From the NCBI GenBank assembly GCA_026168455.1, contig CM047425.1, forward strand, positions 40,630,711 to 40,694,710: a DNA stretch of 64,000 nucleotides, written 5' to 3'. The DNA comes from Theocolax elegans. Taxonomy: Eukaryota; Arthropoda; Insecta; Hymenoptera; Cerocephalidae. A program made the position numbers and the translations under genes. Under the pieces are notes generated by a model, which did no database searches, was not told the origin of the DNA, and saw nothing but the letters and a program-made list of their open reading frames with translations. Positions 22,656 through 32,200 of this stretch are shown here, in pieces (positions within the stretch are counted from its first letter, which is position 1; each line of letters opens with the position of its first letter).

Positions 22656-23114
22656 CCTTTAGATTGCCGGTATTTTGATTTCAAAATTAATATTTTTAAA
22701 AAGTGAAATTTATATGTATAATTCAATACGTCAACAGGAGTTTGAATGTCACGGGTAGATTAAACTTGAGCCAGTCTGGCTAGGAAATTTTGGCAGATAT
22801 TTAAGATTATAAGATATTATGCATAATCATATAAGTGAATTACTATTTTTTTTCAACGGTATCAGGTTATCAAGGTCACCTGCAAATGCTCTTGTGTTGT
22901 CAAAAGAATAATATCACTTAAACTTTCCTGTAACGAGAGTTATGAAATTTTTCTTGCGCTTTAGGCTGTGAAACCGATAAATTATATATTAAAATCTTCT
23001 CACCATTGATAATAATGCAACACAAGTATGCCAAAAAGTAAACAAACATATCAGTTTTGACTATGGCAACTTCATATACATTACTGTATCTGAGCCAAGC
23101 TGGCAGCCTAAAGG
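22656..23114. mobile_element. TTAA-flanked piggyBac-type MITE, 459 bp
   Basis: It begins CCTTTAGATTGCCGG and ends with CTGGCAGCCTAAAGG, an imperfect inverted repeat. It is bounded on both sides by TTAA (22,652-22,655 and 23,115-23,118), the target preference of piggyBac elements. No open frame. A shorter relative is at 45,623-45,761. It lies inside the EnSpm-like element and so arrived later. Confidence 0.75.
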
Positions 23115-23118
23115 TTAA

Positions 23119-23574
23119 ATTAAGTTTCGATGAATATGTATAACCACATCATGCAGTATCAACTATCAATAAAAATAATCAAATGAAAACATACCTTGAA
23201 CACAGATACATTATAACCTGCATAATTAATAACAATAATAACAATAATACTCAAAAATGTATTTAAAAACGTAGCAAGACTACTACAAAATTAGAATGCA
23301 AATCTGGCAAGAATTTCCTCAATAAGGTACGTAAAAAAACTAATTTATTATATAAAATACAATACTTACATTTACAATTTACTTACATTAAACTGCTACC
23401 TGTTCTATAAATAAAAGTTATTATTAGTTCCAATAATGCTTTATTTCTATATTATTGTAAACATGAGAAAAACAAACCATCTTATTCTAAAAATAATTCT
23501 TTTCACTATATGATAATTATATACTATGAAAACCCTTATTGATCATTAATATCAACTAAATTGAGCTTTAAATC
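23119..23574. other. Non-coding interior of EnSpm-like element
   Basis: AT-rich sequence downstream of the transposase stop and the nested MITE. No recognisable signal. Confidence 0.35.
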
Positions 23575-23639
23575 AAGGTCAATCCAACACGTCCACGAAT
23601 CAAGTCCCTAATTAAAGAAAATCCAGCAGAAAATTGCGG

Positions 23640-24215
23640 CCACTCGAGGCCAATCGAACCCGAAGTCGAGTCCCCAATCGAGACCGAAGCCGAGTCCCAG
23701 ATCGAGGCCAATCGAGCTCAAAATCGAGGCCGATCCAGGTCAAAATCGAGGCCAATCGACTCGAAATCGTGGCCAATCGAGCCCGAAATCGAGGCCAATC
23801 GAGCTCGAAATCGGGTCCGATCCAGCCCGAAATCGAGGCCAATCGAGCTCGAAGTCGAGTCCCATCCAGCTCGAAATCGAGGCCGATCCAGCCATACATC
23901 GAGCCAATCGAGCTCGAAATCGAGTCCGATCTACAACCCGAAATCGAGGCCAATCGAGTTTGAAATCGAGGCGGCTCCAGCCCGAAATCGTGGCCAATCG
24001 AGCTCGAAATCGAGGCCGCAGCCGCCCGATATCGAGGCCCATTGAGCTCGAAATCGAGCCCGATCCAGGTCGAAATCGAGACACCAATCGAGGTGGATTT
24101 AGCTCGAAATCGAGGCCAAAAATCGAGTCAAATCGAGGCAAAATCGAGTCGAATCCAGCTCGAAATCCAGCTTGAAATCGACCTCGAAATCGAGCTGGAT
24201 ATCCACCTCGATTTT
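23640..24215. repeat. Right subterminal 22-bp repeat array of EnSpm-like element
   Basis: About 25 units of a 22-bp repeat beginning GAGGCCAATCGAGCTCGA and ending AATC. Each includes a TCGAGCTCGA palindrome or a variant with GATCCAG. Unit length is very regular at 23,700-24,060 and shorter, mixed units occur near the tip. Because 22-bp units shift frame and return every 66 bp, frames stay open by chance on both strands. Confidence 0.8.
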
Positions 24216-24229
24216 TTCAACAGGGATAT

Positions 24230-25466
24230 AAATAAAGGCATTTCAAAAAGAAAATGACAAAAATGTTTAGATCGATAATTTAATAAAAAAATAATTATTG
24301 TACTTGGTTATTGTTTAACGCAAAACCAGATATCTATAGACTTTAGATATATTTTTTAAAAACGAAAACAAAAAATAATTATTAAATCCGTTTTAAAATG
24401 CGATAAATTACAAATAATGTTAATATTGTAAATTATAAATATACATGGTTATTGTTTATGCCAAAACACACATTCATAGACTTTAGATAAACTCGAAAAA
24501 GGCAAACAAAAATCAAGCTCATTTAAAAACGCGAAAAATTGTCAGCTGGAGGCCTAGGCGGCCGGCTCGTGCGTCGAGTCGTCGAGTTAGCCGGCCGCGT
24601 AGGCTATATTAGACTGTGTGTAAGGCTAGAAATCATTTTTCGGGAGGGATTAACTCAATTTACATATCTGTCCATTGACTAAAAAGTAGCAATGGGTTTT
24701 TCTATAAATTGACAAATTATAAAAATTATTTATATTTATTATTTACTGATAAATATTATTTATTCATAATAATATTTATTTATTCATAAAGTGAAAATTA
24801 ACAAAAATATTTGTATTGTTTATTTAATAAAAAAAGTAGTAAAATTATATTTGGTTATCTCATTAATACAAAACCAGATATATATAGATTAAATATGTAT
24901 TTGTTAGAATGAAGAAGAAAATGAATAATCAAAAGCCGTTACAATGAGTGAAAAATTACAAATAATATTTATATTGTTTATTTAATTAATGTAATAATTA
25001 TACCTGGTTATTGTTTGTACAAAAATACACATCTATAAACTTTAGATTTATTCGTAAAATGACAAACAAAAATCAAGGTCGTTTAAAAGAGTGAAAAATT
25101 GTCAGTCGGAGGCCTAGGCGGCCGGTTGGCGGGTCGAGTCGTCGAGTCAGCCCGCCGCGTAGGCTATATTCGTCGGTGTGTAAGGCTAGAAATCATTTTT
25201 CGGGGGGGATTAACTCGATTTAAAATAACTGTCGATTGACTGAAAAAAGTAGCAATGGGTTTTTCTATATCGAAAAATTACAAATATTATGTATATTTAT
25301 TATTTACTGATAAATATTATAAATTCATAATTGAATTAGTAATTATATTAATTGAAACAAAAAAATAACGAATAAATAAAGGCATTTCAAAAAGCGAAAA
25401 TAACAAAAATCTTTGGATTGTTTATTTAATAAAAAAAAATTATTATATTACTTGGATATTATATTG
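24230..25466 (+). repeat. Right arm of giant inverted repeat: units with GC cores 6 and 7
   Basis: This continues the tandem array after the EnSpm insertion. GC cores are at 24,551-24,604 and 25,111-25,164, with the same AT-rich spacers and GTGTGTAAGGCTAGAAATCA downstream. The TTGTTTAACGCAAAACCAG block near 24,310 is an uninterrupted version of the site occupied by the TRIM at 25,467. Confidence 0.75.
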
Positions 25467-25688
25467 TGTGGCATGAGACTTTTTAAGTGCTGAATAAAAA
25501 ATGTAGCGGGCGTCGGGTCTTGAACCCGAGCCCCTTCGGATCCGAAGGCGTTCACGCTAACCACTGCGCTACGCCCGCACTGGTCGTAGCGCCTGCTTAT
25601 TGCTCTCATATGCTACCGATACCGCGCCGCTTCGCGGTGTCGGTAATGCTGGCATCTATGACAAGTGGATTAAATCCACCTTGTCACA
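25467..25688 (-). repeat. TRIM 3' LTR
   Basis: It carries the tRNA-like unit at 25,506-25,578, a 12-bp-stem hairpin at 25,615-25,644 (ACCGATACCGCG against CGCGGTGTCGGT), and an inverted AAGTGGATTAAATCCACCTT near the tip. Few differences from the other LTR were seen (one in the tRNA-like unit and a handful near the hairpin's 3' side). Confidence 0.85.
25506..25578 (-). other. tRNA-like sequence inside TRIM LTR (3')
   Basis: 73 nt with a perfect 7-bp acceptor stem (GCGGGCG/CGCCCGC), a paired D-arm (GCGC/GCGT) and a 5-bp T-stem (TCGGG/CCCGA) around TTCAAGA. The A-box TAGCGCAGTGG and B-box GGTTCAAGACC fit the pol III consensus. The anticodon arm is abnormal: it is a palindrome, CCTTCGGATCCGAAGG, not a normal 5-bp stem with a 7-nt loop. 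The centre resembles tRNA-Arg. It is probably not a working tRNA but has an intact internal promoter. Confidence 0.75.
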
Positions 25689-25700
25689 ATCCCCCCCACC
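25689..25700 (-). other. TRIM polypurine tract
   Basis: On the minus strand GGTGGGGGGGAT lies directly before the 3' LTR tip TGTGACA, the expected position of the plus-strand primer. Confidence 0.7.
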
Positions 25701-25888
25701 AAACCGTCAAGTGTCTGTAAGACATCGAGACGTATTATAGGCTGGGGAGGAGGCTTTGCTGCTGCTCTTTGCTCACTAGAACAATTCCCTCAAATTATTC
25801 TAGGAGCGCTGCTGCTGAGGAAGGCTGCTTAGGAAGGGATTAGGGACTATTTACACTATGTACAAGGTTTTAAGCAGGTGGGTTTTTT

Positions 25889-25901
25889 ACGTTGGGCGCC
25901 A
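25889..25901 (-). other. TRIM primer binding site (tRNA-Lys)
   Basis: TGGCGCCCAACGT on the minus strand, one base inside the 5' LTR. It equals the first 13 nt of the 18-nt site in the Ty3/gypsy element at 42,080-42,097. Confidence 0.8.
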
Positions 25902-25902
25902 T

Positions 25903-26123
25903 TGTGGCATGAGACTTTTTAAGTGCTGAATAAAAAATGAAGCGGGCGTCGGGTCTTGAACCCGAGTCCCTTCGGATCCGAAGGCGTTCACGCTAACCAC
26001 TGCGCTACGCCCGCACTGGTGGTAGCGCCTGCTTATTGCTCTCATATGCTACCGATACCGCGCCGCTTCGCGGTGTCGGTAATGACACCTTTATGACAAG
26101 TGGATTAAATCCACCTTGTCACA
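25903..26123 (-). repeat. TRIM 5' LTR
   Basis: Direct repeat of 25,467-25,688, with the same tRNA-like unit (25,942-26,014) and the same hairpin. Confidence 0.85.
25942..26014 (-). other. tRNA-like sequence inside TRIM LTR (5')
   Basis: Second copy of the 73-nt tRNA-like unit with one base difference. Acceptor, D and T stems and both pol III boxes are intact; the anticodon arm is the same palindrome. Confidence 0.75.
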
Positions 26124-26127
26124 ATTG

Positions 26128-26711
26128 TTTAACACAAAACCAGATATCTATAGACTTTAGATACATTTTTAAAAACGAAAACAAAAAATAATTATTAAAT
26201 CCGATTTAAAATGCGAAAAATTACAAATAATATTAATCTTGTTTATTTACTAAAAATAATAATTATATATGTTTATTGTTTCTGCATCAGCATACATTCA
26301 TAGGCTTTAGATTAACTCGGAAAATGACAAACAAAAATCAAGGACGTTCAAAGGAGTGAAAAATTGTCAGCTTGAGGCCTAGACGGCCGGTTCGCGCGTC
26401 GAGTTGTCGTGTTAGCCGGCCGCGTAGGCTATATTCGTTGGTGTGTAAGGCAAGAAATCATTTTTCCGGGGGGATTAACTCGATTTAAATATCTGTCGAT
26501 TGACTAAACAAAGTAGCAATGGGTTTTTCTATATCGATAAATTACAAATATTATTTATATTTATTATTTACTGATAAATATTATTTATTCATAATTATAT
26601 TTATTTATTCATAAAGCGAAAAATGACAATAATATTTATGCTGTATATCTAATAAAAAAAAACAATAATAAATATACTTGGTTATCTAATTAATTCAAAA
26701 CCAGATATATA
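26128..26711 (+). repeat. Right arm of giant inverted repeat: unit with GC core 8
   Basis: The GC core is at 26,376-26,430 with typical flanks. The unit runs into an AT microsatellite at about 26,704-26,730, where several later elements have inserted. Confidence 0.7.
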
Positions 26712-26730
26712 TATATATATGTATATTTAT

Positions 26731-26908
26731 CCCAATAGGGGTTTATGCAGCCCAAGAAAGAGAGGGAAGATGCTTACTTTAGCACGTGCGAGAGAGACCT
26801 TCGGGGTTATGCAGCCCGGGCTGCATAAACCTGCCATACTCCCAGTGGGTGTAAGGGAGATAGGGTTATTGGACAGCAACACGTCGGGCTGCATAACACC
26901 CGGTGGGG
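26731..26908. mobile_element. Small MITE-like insertion with GCAGCCC inverted motifs
   Basis: It is bounded by CCCAATAGGGGTTTATGCAG on the left and, inverted, CCCCACCGGGTGTTATGCAG on the right. Its middle contains a perfect 22-bp palindrome at 26,807-26,828 centred on GCAGCCCGGGCTGC. The flanks are AT microsatellite, so a target duplication cannot be judged. Non-coding. Confidence 0.55.
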
Positions 26909-26928
26909 AAATATATATATATATATAT

Positions 26929-28564
26929 GGGTGGTTCTCTGTGACATCGAAGATGAAAAAAATAAATATTGCTATAACTGTGGGAATATGTTTTAGAGGT
27001 ATCCAGTAGTTCTCCTGAATTTTTTCAGATTTTTTCTGGGCCATTATTTTAAGTTACACAGAGTCAAAGTTGACATTTTAGCACTTTTTTGCATTATATG
27101 CCCATTTTCATGAATTTTTAGCTCCCAGGGGATGCATTTTTCACTAAAAACATAAGTATGACTTTTTTTGTAAAATTTTCCGAACTTTTCATTAAAAGTA
27201 CTTGTAAAGACATAAATGTATGCTATCACACTCTTGTAAGCCATTTGAACCTTAAATAGTGAAAATCAGCAATTCTGCTCCGGACTCTGGTAACCTAATA
27301 CTGTCTAAAAGGTGTCTTTTTATAGTCAGAAACTGCCTAAAAATTTCCAGAGTGGGTCTAAATCATTAAGATCACTTATGGTCAAAATATCCGGGAAAAG
27401 TGCCCGAAATATTAATAGAAATGTATATTTGTTGCCTTATAACGATGAATCTAGTAGCATGATCATTGCAAAAAAATTTATGCACTTACCTTGGAATGGT
27501 AGAAAAGTATCTCCACTTGTTTCAGTATCCATCTAATCCCCTGTAAGCTGCTAAAAATACAAATATTATTATAAAATTATAAAAAATTATTTTTTAAACA
27601 TTTATTATGCTGGATTTTTAGTTTTACATCCTTTACAAGAATTATAATACTAATCTGAAGGATTACTATAAAAGTATCAACATTATTATTATTATTATTA
27701 TTCAGCAATACATTGTTTAGATTTCACAAACTTGTCACTGTCACGTTATCATATTATTCATTATAATTATATATCCGATTTATTTATATATCTATTGTAT
27801 TAAATAAGTATATTCTGTTATTGTAATAATGATGTTTATATATTTATAGTAATCCTTCAGATTAGTATTATAATTCTTGTAAGGGATGTAAAACTAAAAA
27901 TTCAGCATTAAAAATGTTTAAAAATTAATTTTTTACATTTGTATAATAATATTTGTATTTTTAGCAGCTAACAGGGGATTAGATGGATACTGAAACAAGT
28001 GAAGATACTTTTCTACCACTCCTAGGTAAGTGCATAAATTTTTTTGCAATGACCATGCTAATAGATTCATCGTTATAAGGCAACAAATATACATTTCTAT
28101 TAATATTTTGACCATAAGTGATTTTAATGATTTAGACCCACTCTGGAAATTTTTAGGCAGTTTCTGACTATAAAAAGACATCTTTTAGACAGTATTAGGT
28201 TACCAGAGTCCGGAGCAGAATTGCTGATTTTCACTATTTAATGTTTAAATGGCTTACAAGAGTGTGACAGCATACATTTATGTCTTTAAAAGTATTTTTA
28301 ATGAAAAGTTCGGAAAATTTTACAAAAAAAGTCATACTTATGTTTTTAGTGAGAAATGCATCCCCTGGGAGCTAAAAATTCATGAAAATGGGCATATAAT
28401 GCAAAAAAGTGCTAAAATGTCAACTTTGACTGTCTGTAACTTAAAATAATGGCCCAGAAAAAATCTGAAAAAATTCAGGAGAACTACTGGATACCTCTAA
28501 AACATATTCCCACAGTTATAGCAATATTTATTTTTTTCATCTTCGATGTCACAGAGAACCACCC
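26929..28564. mobile_element. Foldback element with GGGTGGTTCTCTGTGAC ends, complete copy
   Basis: The left arm (26,929 to about 27,678) and right arm (about 27,845-28,564) are near-perfect inverted copies, apart from a 22-bp indel around 27,386-27,410. They surround a loop of about 165 bp with a TTA run. The ends read GGGTGGTTCTCTGTGACATC and its complement and sit in AT microsatellites on both sides. Open frames of 66-105 codons in the arms are mirror images and not genes. A partial copy lies at 44,244-44,883 and a tip fragment at 48,963-49,058. Confidence 0.8.
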
Positions 28565-28584
28565 ATATATATATATATATATAT

Positions 28585-29589
28585 TGTAACGGTGTGCTTG
28601 CCCGGGGAAAACTTATTGAGTCGCCCGTCTTACGTACCTGTAGTTCGTGGCGAACGAGATTGTATAATCTCGCCGACTATATATCAAGTACTCGATGACT
28701 CAATATAATTCGTAGCTATACATACGTTGTTTACAAAATCTTTCCCGCGCAGCGGCTGCGGTTACCTGTCCGCACACTTGCCGTTAAAGTTGTATGGAAA
28801 TCGAATTCCGATTTCCAACAACAACAGGTAAAACGATGCTATTCTTTCCTAAAATGGACCGCGGAAAGAAAATTAAACGTGAGTCCGCGAGAATTCGTAT
28901 CTTGAAATACGACTCCGAGGAAGACGGAGGAACAAATATATACGCCGGTTAGAAAAATATAAATCAACACGAGTTGAAATAGACTCTCTATAAATAAATT
29001 TATTGAGATAAATAAATGATTAAATTCAATAACATTTACTATGATCGAGGTCTTTATACGCACGAAGGTTGAGTCGTAACCGTCGACTCAACACGAGAGG
29101 GGAAAGGGGTACGCGAACTAACTAACTTAAAAATATTCGAACGATCGCGTTGAATAAGACATACAATAATTATCCGCGCGAAAGTGGTACCACTTACTTT
29201 TATTTCTTCCTTCGGTTCACGAGTATAAAATAACGAAGTACTTCCTCTCTCTCGCTATCCTTTTCCTGTTGGATTGGAAATGTCGGTGGGAGTATCCCTC
29301 GACCACCGATCAATACGTCTCGTGCGTACGTATCAAAAAACTGTACACAAAATATGCACCGGAAAAACACTACCAGAGTATCACGGTCAAGTCAATGCGG
29401 TGCGTCTTCACACGTGTTGTCGCGATCGCTCTTAACTCGGTAGTCCTGCGCGCGCGACTCTCTCCCGAATTCTAACTATCATTGCGCGGGTATCAGCCGT
29501 TCGCGTCGTTGGCTATGCCTATATCTATATATAGCGCTCGTGTTTACCTAACTAATTCGTATAATGGTGAGTGAATATCACTTACCATT

Positions 29590-29592
<3 letters not shown>
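28585..29592. repeat. Solo LTR (1,008 bp)
   Basis: It starts TGTAACGGTGTGC and ends CTTACCATTACA, the TG...CA form with matching TGTAA/TTACA tips. It is flanked by ATAT on both sides within an AT microsatellite. No second copy or internal region is nearby, so it is probably a solo LTR left by recombination. Its family is not otherwise present in the window. Confidence 0.65.
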
Positions 29593-29620
<28 letters not shown>

Positions 29621-29621
29621 T

Positions 29622-29899
29622 GATTAAATATATATTTGTTAAAATGAAGAAGAAAATGAATAATTAATAGCCGTTTCAATGAGTGAAAATTACAAATAAT
29701 ATTTATATTGTTATTTAATATAAATTAAAATTGTACATGGTTATTGTTTGTGCAAAACTACTCATCTATAAACTTTAGATATATTCGTAACATGAGAAAC
29801 AAAAATCAAGGTCGTTTAAAGGAGTGAAAAATTGTCGGCCGGAGGCCAACGCGGCCGGCTCGCGCGTCGAGTCATCGAGTTAGCCGGCCGCGTAGGCTA
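29622..29899 (+). repeat. Right arm of giant inverted repeat: last GC-core unit (core 9)
   Basis: The unit resumes after the insertion cluster (ATTAAATATATATTTGTTAA, compare about 24,890). It ends with the GC core at 29,843-29,899. From here the terminal arm begins. Confidence 0.7.
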
Positions 29900-31300
29900 T
29901 ATTCGTCGTTATGTGAGGTTGAATATCGCATAATTTAAAAAATTTCACGTATTATTTAAATTATTTGATAATAATAGTTTTTAATTAATTCTGATAGTTA
30001 TTTAGTAGAACGCTATGCATTAATAGATGCTATAAAAATTAATTCAAAATTAATAAGAAATCAAGGCCTTTTATCAAGGCGCGAGTGTCGATAGAACGGG
30101 TTGCGTCGGTCTCTCGTTCGACTAGAGTCCGTGCGCACATGCGCAGTTGTGTTTCCCGCGTCGATACTAGTAAGGTTCACGTCGCTCGTGACCGTTTCAG
30201 CTGGATAACAAAACGGCTTGTAAACATTGTTGTGTTTTTTTGTGGTATATGGTGAAAATTTCGAAATACTGGATGGTGATTTTTCTGACTACATCAATGT
30301 TGTCGAGTTCATACAATTACTCTTGTATAAGATAAATACCCAGCTATCCAGTGTTTGATGGCGTCTGACTTAAAGGTTATGTTTGATACTCAAGGAACTG
30401 CAAACAAATCATGTGTGATGGATGTTGGGCTATCTTGTAGGTGAGAAATTAACTGATTGACCGTATTTATGAGAGTTGTGTTTATAGGTTAGGTTGCTGT
30501 TTTTTCTCTTCAATTATTGCCTTGATCATCTTCTATTTGTATGAATGTTTAGTTCATCTACAAAAAACTTTTTAGATACATCCAGGTTGGCGTCAAAGTG
30601 CATTTGTACATCCCTGTCAGTAGTCGGATCCGGATCGAAATTCATTTGGTCTTTCTTAACGCAGGTAACCTCCTGTTACTAATAGGTAGCTACGACAGCC
30701 ATGAAATTTTCGAATTAGCAGTAGACCTATGATGTCATTGTATCCTCTAGCTAATGCTGAATACAATTACCAATAGGACCTTGAACAGCTGACTATAATA
30801 GCAATGGAATTTCCATCTAACTGCTGGTTACAGTAGCCATAGGATCTCTATCTGTGAGTTAGTTTCTGTCCATATTTACGTCCACTAATCATCTACCAAA
30901 CCCAAGTACGTTAATTAATGCAACGGCTTTTGTCTATATTAGTAATTAAGCAGTCCATATACGAGAAATTTCAGGTACTCCTTGCATACACATAATAAAG
31001 GTTATGTTTGATTGCATACATATTATTGTTTTTGGAAATAATACCCAACGCCAAACCATTATGCAGATCTTATTCTCTACCTAAAGAAGTGCAATCAAAT
31101 TATGTGTGAAGGATGTAGGACTATCTTGTGAGTGAAAAATTAACCGATTGACCGTAATTATGAGAGTTGCGTTTGTAGATTAGGTTACTGTTCTTACTCT
31201 TCAATTATTGCAACGGTTTTCTTTTATATGTGTGAATGATTAGTTCATGTAAAAAAACTTTTTAGGTACTTCCAGGTTAATGTCAATGTAATTTTATGTT
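29900..31300 (-). repeat. Right terminal arm of giant inverted repeat
   Basis: Reverse complement of 1-1,230 from about 29,900 to 31,147. It then continues at least to about 31,290 with sequence that repeats 30,470-30,610 (tandem subunits of about 690 bp). The outer end is not certain because the partner on the left lies outside the window. Confidence 0.7.
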
Positions 31301-32200
31301 AAATAATGCAATCTACAAAGGTTATTTGTGAATGAATATGATAGCTGGAATGTACTATTGGCGCCATCTACTGTGAGGTTATAGATTAATATAATTTTTC
31401 AACGGATGATGGCGCTACTAGTACGTTACAGCTTACTAGATTACCGACGCTTCGTCGATAGTTTTTCACTATGGCACCTCCTTAAATTAAGATTTCATAA
31501 AATTCCGAATTCAAGTAACGAAACACATTCTGATCTGTTCTCATTGACAATAACCGACTGCACAGAAAAAGGAAATATTACTAGATATAACTATTACTAA
31601 TGTAAATGAATAACAAGCTTGAGTTTTTAATTTAAAGAATGTTATAAATATTTCAGATAGTTTACATGCATAGTTAAATAAGTAACATGCAGATCATTAT
31701 TTTATAAACTGTAAATTTAATTACCTCTGAATCAGACGTCAGTCTCAATACTCATACAGGCAAGATGTATATTATTATTGTAATGAAGATTGCAATTTGC
31801 TTTTTTTATAATACCTGAACGACGTAGCAAAATACCTTCTTCTAATTCCATAATATCTGATGATGACTCTGATACAGAAGTTTTTTTTATATTTTGGCCT
31901 AAAAAAAATTTATTGCCTTGTATATTACATAAACTTAGATAGTTATTCTAATATCACATAGAATAATGATTTTAATAGATATTTGTATAGATAATATTAG
32001 TTTGTAAAATACATATTTCTTGTACTCTCTGGTTAGATATGGTACTTTTACACAATGTTCCAAAATTGGATGTACATTTTATTTGTTAGTTTAATTAGAA
32101 ATTTATATTTCCTTTATTTCGAACATTTAATTGAGAATCTGCAAAACAAAATTAAAACGTTATGTACGAAAAGACGCATTAATGATATCTTGTTTGGTAT
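31301..32200. other. Unassigned sequence left of the Ty3/gypsy element
   Basis: An imperfect inverted pair (TATTGGCGCCATCT, GATGGCGCTACTAGTAC) lies at about 31,345-31,425. On the minus strand at about 31,800-31,900 a Ser/Asp/Glu-rich peptide (SVSESSSDIMELEEGILLRR) is readable; it could be a stray exon or chance. No gene call is made. Confidence 0.3.

Larger units (their letters stand above)
20533..24225 (+). mobile_element. EnSpm/CACTA-like element with minisatellite terminal arms
   Basis: The ends are CCCTGTTGAAGAAATTGAGG and, inverted, CCTCGATTTTTTCAACAGGG. They are flanked by ATAT on both sides (20,529-20,532 and 24,226-24,229), a probable 4-bp target duplication, although the AT-rich flank leaves 2 bp possible. 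Just inside, each end carries an inverted array of a 22-bp repeat. The core encodes the end of a DUF4218/Tnp2-type transposase. A TTAA-flanked MITE is inserted at 22,656. An empty paralogous site is at about 25,350-25,385, where the same host unit runs uninterrupted (GAAACAAAAAAATAACGAAT to AAATAAAGGCATTTC). The catalytic front half of the transposase is absent, so this copy is defective. Confidence 0.7.
25467..26123 (-). mobile_element. TRIM (mini LTR retrotransposon) with tRNA-like units in its LTRs
   Basis: Two direct repeats of 222 and 221 bp (25,467-25,688 and 25,903-26,123) flank a 214-bp non-coding centre. On the minus strand each LTR begins TGTGACAAGGTG and ends CATGCCACA. Next to the 5' LTR lies TGGCGCCCAACGT, a tRNA-Lys primer binding site. 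Next to the 3' LTR is a G-rich polypurine tract. A 4-bp duplication, ATTG, flanks it (25,463-25,466 and 26,124-26,127). The empty paralogous site near 24,310 has a single ATTG. With no coding sequence it must use proteins from another element. Its LTR tip closely resembles that of the Ty3/gypsy family at 49,083 (TGTGACAATGTG in the minus copy). Confidence 0.85.

Noticed and set aside
25506..25578. Functional tRNA-Arg gene
   Set aside because: The anticodon arm is a palindrome without a 5-bp stem and 7-nt loop, and the unit lies inside an LTR, duplicated in the other LTR.
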